This document shows positions 61,301 to 64,000 of a stretch of 64,000 nt of DNA, in pieces. The position numbers were made by a program, and so were the translations under genes. The stretch's first letter is position 1; each line of letters starts with the position of its first letter. The stretch covers positions 18,402,400 to 18,466,399 of the forward strand of contig OY744612.1 of assembly GCA_963556255.1 (NCBI GenBank). Direction: 5' to 3'. This DNA comes from Allolobophora icterica. Its lineage: Eukaryota; Annelida; Clitellata; Crassiclitellata; Lumbricidae. The notes beneath the pieces are model-generated. The model was not told where the DNA came from. It ran no database searches and saw only the letters and a list, made by a program, of their open reading frames with translations.

Positions 61301-61924
61301 ATGAGTCGATATACCAATACAAAAGTTAATGTTTCGGATGGACAAAAAGACAAAATTAAACGCGCAGTTGAAGCAGGGACAGGAACGAGTATAAGACTAA
61401 CTCACGGAGATCTATCCGGTGAACACGTTTTAGCTCTTACACGAGCACAAATTAATAAAATGGCGAAAGCATATCAGAATGGAACTGGTACTACGCTCAA
61501 AATGAGTAAAACGCAAATAGACCATAATATGAAAGTCGAAGGTGGTTTTCTTCCAGCGTTATTACCACTTCTAGCTACAGCTGGAAAATTTCTTCTTTCT
61601 AGCGTTCTGCCAAGTCTTGCAACTGGAGCTTTAAGCGGATTAGCGAGTACAGGTGTTAGCAAGATAATGGGATCGGGTGTTAATGGAGGTGCTTTATACA
61701 TAAAGAAAGGAGGAAGAAGCTACAAGATGGTTCCGCACGCAGCAGGTCTTTACCTGAAACCATGGTCAGGGTCGGGATTAGACGGTGTAGGAGAAGGACT
61801 GTACATGCGCAGAGGTTCTGGATTTGTCAATGGTGCAGGATTAATTCTTGGAAACGACAATCCTATTTCAAAAGTACTTTCTAACATCCCAATCCTTGGT
61901 CCGATTCTTGGAATGATTTTGTAA
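61301..61924 (+). CDS. Core/virion protein with GTG-T-I-R-L domain, Gly-rich tail
   Basis: 207 residues from ATG (upstream GTG extension disregarded). Two related motifs GTGTSIRLTHGDL and GTGTTLKMSKTQ, then VEGGFLPALLPLLATAGKFL and a hydrophobic Gly/Ala region, and Gly-rich GLYLKPWSGSG...GEGLYMRRGSG repeats ending in ILGPILGMIL. It is a homologue of 42562-43056 but longer and with no frameshift site at its end. Confidence 0.75.
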   Translation: MSRYTNTKVNVSDGQKDKIKRAVEAGTGTSIRLTHGDLSGEHVLALTRAQINKMAKAYQNGTGTTLKMSKTQIDHNMKVEGGFLPALLPLLATAGKFLLSSVLPSLATGALSGLASTGVSKIMGSGVNGGALYIKKGGRSYKMVPHAAGLYLKPWSGSGLDGVGEGLYMRRGSGFVNGAGLILGNDNPISKVLSNIPILGPILGMIL

Positions 61925-61962
61925 AGGTTATGATATATATAAATATATATATAATATATATA

Positions 61963-62364
61963 ATGTCGCGATACAGTATGCCAATACACAAGTTTATAAC
62001 AAAACGCAATTCTCCGAGCAGAGTTAGAACTCGACCAGAATCAGTATTTTGGTTGCCTAAAGAAGTAACGCATCGGGCTATAAGACAACCGGGCTCACAG
62101 CGTTGGGAGATTTTCGCACAACGAGCGATCACAATTCAACCCAGATCGTCGGTCTCGCAAGAGCTAGGATTTGGCGTTCGACTAACTAGGGGAGTCTGTC
62201 TAGTCTCGCTTAGACAGGCGATTAAAGAAAAGAAATGTAGCTTGCAAGATTCAACCATTTGCGAAGATGTAGAAGACATTGTTATTACTATTCAAAACAA
62301 TTCCGATTCTGTAGTTATCATTAACGAAAAAGATTCGCTATGCTACATTAATTACCACGTTTAA
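61963..62364 (+). CDS. Hypothetical protein, possible dUTPase-like fold
   Basis: 133 residues from ATG. The C-terminal ~85 residues (ITIQPRSSVSQELGFGVRLT, then IVITIQNNSDSVVIINEKDS) follow the strand pattern of trimeric dUTPases, but the catalytic motifs (A-x-D-L, G-x-x-D-x-x-Y-x-G) are absent. It is either a structural derivative or a chance likeness. It occupies the place before the membrane protein that 45262 holds in Polinton-1. Confidence 0.6.
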   Translation: MSRYSMPIHKFITKRNSPSRVRTRPESVFWLPKEVTHRAIRQPGSQRWEIFAQRAITIQPRSSVSQELGFGVRLTRGVCLVSLRQAIKEKKCSLQDSTICEDVEDIVITIQNNSDSVVIINEKDSLCYINYHV

Positions 62365-62394
62365 ATTTAAAAAATCTTAATAATAATAATAATA

Positions 62395-62931
62395 ATGGAA
62401 TATAAACAAATGGAAAATTCAGCCCAATCGTATCGTTTTAAAAAAATTAACGAAATTCAAAAAGAAATCGAACAAGAACGCGATAAAAGGACCGCCTTAA
62501 GTACAAAGTATCGTAGGAACATAAGAATGATTAGCATTATCGACAACGCTCTGATAGTAACTGTGATGGGGCTCAGCAGCTCAGGACTGGCAGCTCTGGC
62601 TACTGTAATTGCAACTCCGGCCATAGCGATAGCAACAGGTACGGCAGTAGGTGTAGGATTGTTAATTATTATCGGAGGACAAGTTAGTAAGAAGCTTGCG
62701 TTGAAATTGACAAAGCACGAAAAGATCAAAACGTTAGCGGAAGCAAAACTAAACACAATCAGTAGCCTTATTTCAAAAGCTCTTGTGGACGACAATATTT
62801 CAGACGTTGAATATTCGCTAATTCTAAGCGAGTTTGTGAAATTCAACGATATGAAAGAAAAAATTAAAAATAAAACCAAAGTTAGCACAGAAAAATTAAC
62901 GTTTAACGAGAACGTTTTAACTGGAACGTAA
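62395..62931 (+). CDS. Conserved Polinton membrane protein
   Basis: 178 residues. QSYRFKKINEIQKEIEQERD..L..KYRR, two hydrophobic segments (about 47-97), then KLTKHEKIKTLAEAKLNTIS and ISKALVDDNISDVEYSLIL, matching 45814-46419. Likely two-pass membrane protein. Confidence 0.8.
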   Translation: MEYKQMENSAQSYRFKKINEIQKEIEQERDKRTALSTKYRRNIRMISIIDNALIVTVMGLSSSGLAALATVIATPAIAIATGTAVGVGLLIIIGGQVSKKLALKLTKHEKIKTLAEAKLNTISSLISKALVDDNISDVEYSLILSEFVKFNDMKEKIKNKTKVSTEKLTFNENVLTGT

Positions 62932-63015
62932 ATTAAACGTGAAAAAATACGTTCAAATTTACGTTCGAATTTACGTTTAAAAAATATAGCTCTAAGCTTA
63001 TATAAATAAAATATA
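62932..63015 (+). repeat. Short tandem ACGTTCRAATTT repeat between genes
   Basis: AAATACGTTCAAATTTACGT and its continuation hold three copies of a ~12-bp ACGTT unit before the next gene; possible regulatory spacer. Palindromic AAATTT/ACGT content allows hairpins. Confidence 0.4.
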
Positions 63016-63948
63016 ATGTCGTTTCTAAAGATAACCGATCCCGCAAAAAGAGATTTTATCGTTGAGGAGTTTCTGAAATCGAAGAAGAATATTCGACAAA
63101 ACTTTTTGTCCGAGAGATTAGGAGACATCGGACTACAACGAGAATTAACGAGATTGTACAAACCAATAGTCGACTCGCAATCAACAATTTCAAAAGAACA
63201 AAAGGCTTTGTTATCTACTATAAAAGAAAACTCGGCAGAGACAGCTAACGCTTTAAAAGCGCTTCCCGCTTCTATTTCGACATCGTTAAAAGCCATTCAG
63301 TTTCCTCAATACCCTTCGATACAGGCTTACGGAGAAGACCCGGTAGGCCTAGAAGATATAAAAACCTTAGAAATAGGAGATATTGCGGTGAAGTACCTGC
63401 AACAATACGCGTCCGATAAAAAGATGGTAGACACAACGTTCGGTATAAACTCAAAAGCCGGCCAATTTTATATAGGCGACAGTCCTATATCGATCGACGG
63501 CAATAACGTGACGGTAGGCGATAGGCCTAAGATATACGAAGGAACTCCAGGACTTTGGGAATTATTAACGATGGCCAAACCGGACGAGTCGATTTTCAAT
63601 GCAAACGATCGGGAAGAATATGCCGAGATTCTGAAGATAACGAATGCTATGAGGCAGCCGAAAAATCCAAGTAAACCAAAATCGTCTAAGAGCTTAAAAT
63701 ATAAAAATATTATTAAACCGATATGGGACTCGATGATGTCAAAGGCGCAAGGTAAAGGACTAGGCCTACAGCGTATCGTTATTCCTCAAGATCCTAATGC
63801 ATTAATAGAAATGTTATCTCTGCGAATGGCTAGCTTCGAGGCGGGGAATACGGGTGTGAGAAATGAGATAGTTGGTATATGCGACGAGTTACTAAGACAA
63901 GGAGCGATAAATAAAAATGAATATAAAAATATAATGCTATTAATATAA
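63016..63948 (+). CDS. Conserved Polinton protein of unknown function
   Basis: 310 residues; homologue of 38708-39811. Charged N-terminus (FLKSKKNIRQNFLSERLGDI) and C-terminal DPNALIEMLSLRMASFEAGN then EIVGICDELLRQGAI. Here it lies after the membrane protein rather than after the ATPase. Three TAGGCCTA palindromes fall within it. Confidence 0.8.
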   Translation: MSFLKITDPAKRDFIVEEFLKSKKNIRQNFLSERLGDIGLQRELTRLYKPIVDSQSTISKEQKALLSTIKENSAETANALKALPASISTSLKAIQFPQYPSIQAYGEDPVGLEDIKTLEIGDIAVKYLQQYASDKKMVDTTFGINSKAGQFYIGDSPISIDGNNVTVGDRPKIYEGTPGLWELLTMAKPDESIFNANDREEYAEILKITNAMRQPKNPSKPKSSKSLKYKNIIKPIWDSMMSKAQGKGLGLQRIVIPQDPNALIEMLSLRMASFEAGNTGVRNEIVGICDELLRQGAINKNEYKNIMLLI

Positions 63949-63950
63949 AA

Positions 63951-64000
63951 ATGTTAGTAGTTACTAAAAGAAGGTATAAGAAACAATATGTTATCGGAGG
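63951..64000 (+). CDS. 5' end of a basic pVI/core-like gene, cut by window edge
   Basis: Only 16 complete codons plus two bases are present: a short hydrophobic start, then a Lys/Arg/Tyr patch and Val-Ile-Gly-Gly, the same design as the start of 40639-41097. It begins 2 bp after the preceding stop codon, and both elements place such a start among virion genes. Confidence 0.45.
   Translation, partial: MLVVTKRRYKKQYVIG

Larger units (their letters stand above)
58105..64000. mobile_element. Polinton-2 (Maverick), partial, AT-rich family
   Basis: Carries INT fusion, ATPase, penton-like, core-like, dUTPase-fold-like, membrane, conserved unknown and pVI-like genes. PolB, major capsid and protease are not in the window and presumably lie to the right. 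Protein identity to Polinton-1 is low and gene order differs, so it is a separate lineage, not a duplicate. Confidence 0.9.

Overview
The window is animal nuclear DNA, most likely from a marine invertebrate. It has a multi-exon gene with GT/AG introns, LTR and non-LTR retrotransposons, hAT-type transposon ends, tRNA-derived SINE-like sequences, many microsatellites and minisatellites, and two Polinton/Maverick elements. There is no bacterial operon or CRISPR array. I cannot name the species. The palindrome TAGGCCTA is strikingly frequent (15 by eye). || Layout. 1-156: end of a hAT-type transposon. 250-7080: a 25-bp minisatellite split by a young Gypsy-class LTR retrotransposon (429-6101, target duplication GTGGA). 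Its pol order is protease, integrase, RT remnant, RNase H, and the RT core is deleted in frame. 7558-10900: a 5'-truncated non-LTR retrotransposon on the minus strand, lying in a (CATA)n tract. 10900-26540: mostly non-coding, with long (GTAT/CATA)n, (AATC)n, (GACA)n, (CA)n and (TG)n arrays, several minisatellites, and fragments of retroposons and transposons. 27043-53167, minus strand: ten phase-compatible exons of a transmembrane channel-like (TMC) gene, recognised here from spliced reading frames. Its intron between the exon ending at 47220 and the exon starting at 28209 holds a complete 17.4-kb Polinton (29434-46844) with terminal inverted repeats and a 5-6 bp target duplication. 53855-57775: SINE-like and LINE fragments and a 158-bp tandem repeat. 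About 58100 to the window end: part of a second, AT-rich Polinton of a different family. || Polinton-1 gene logic. A protein-primed-type DNA polymerase B copies the element. A retroviral-type integrase inserts it. An A32/FtsK-like ATPase, major and minor capsid proteins, an adenain-like protease and core/pVI-like proteins form a virion-making module. A parvovirus-type phospholipase A2 domain protein may help membrane passage, and a phage-like trimeric-fibre protein may bind receptors. The large genes appear intact, so the element looks like a recently integrated, virion-encoding element. The protease has no usable upstream ATG; it overlaps the end of the core gene in the -1 frame at a perfect A AAA AAC slippery heptamer. 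|| Polinton-2 keeps the divergent integrase/ATPase core but fuses zinc ribbon, PLA2, integrase and chromodomain into one protein. It has a different gene order and TATATA-type tracts just before several start codons. It runs off the right edge inside a small basic gene. || All identifications are by reading motifs; nothing was searched or computed.
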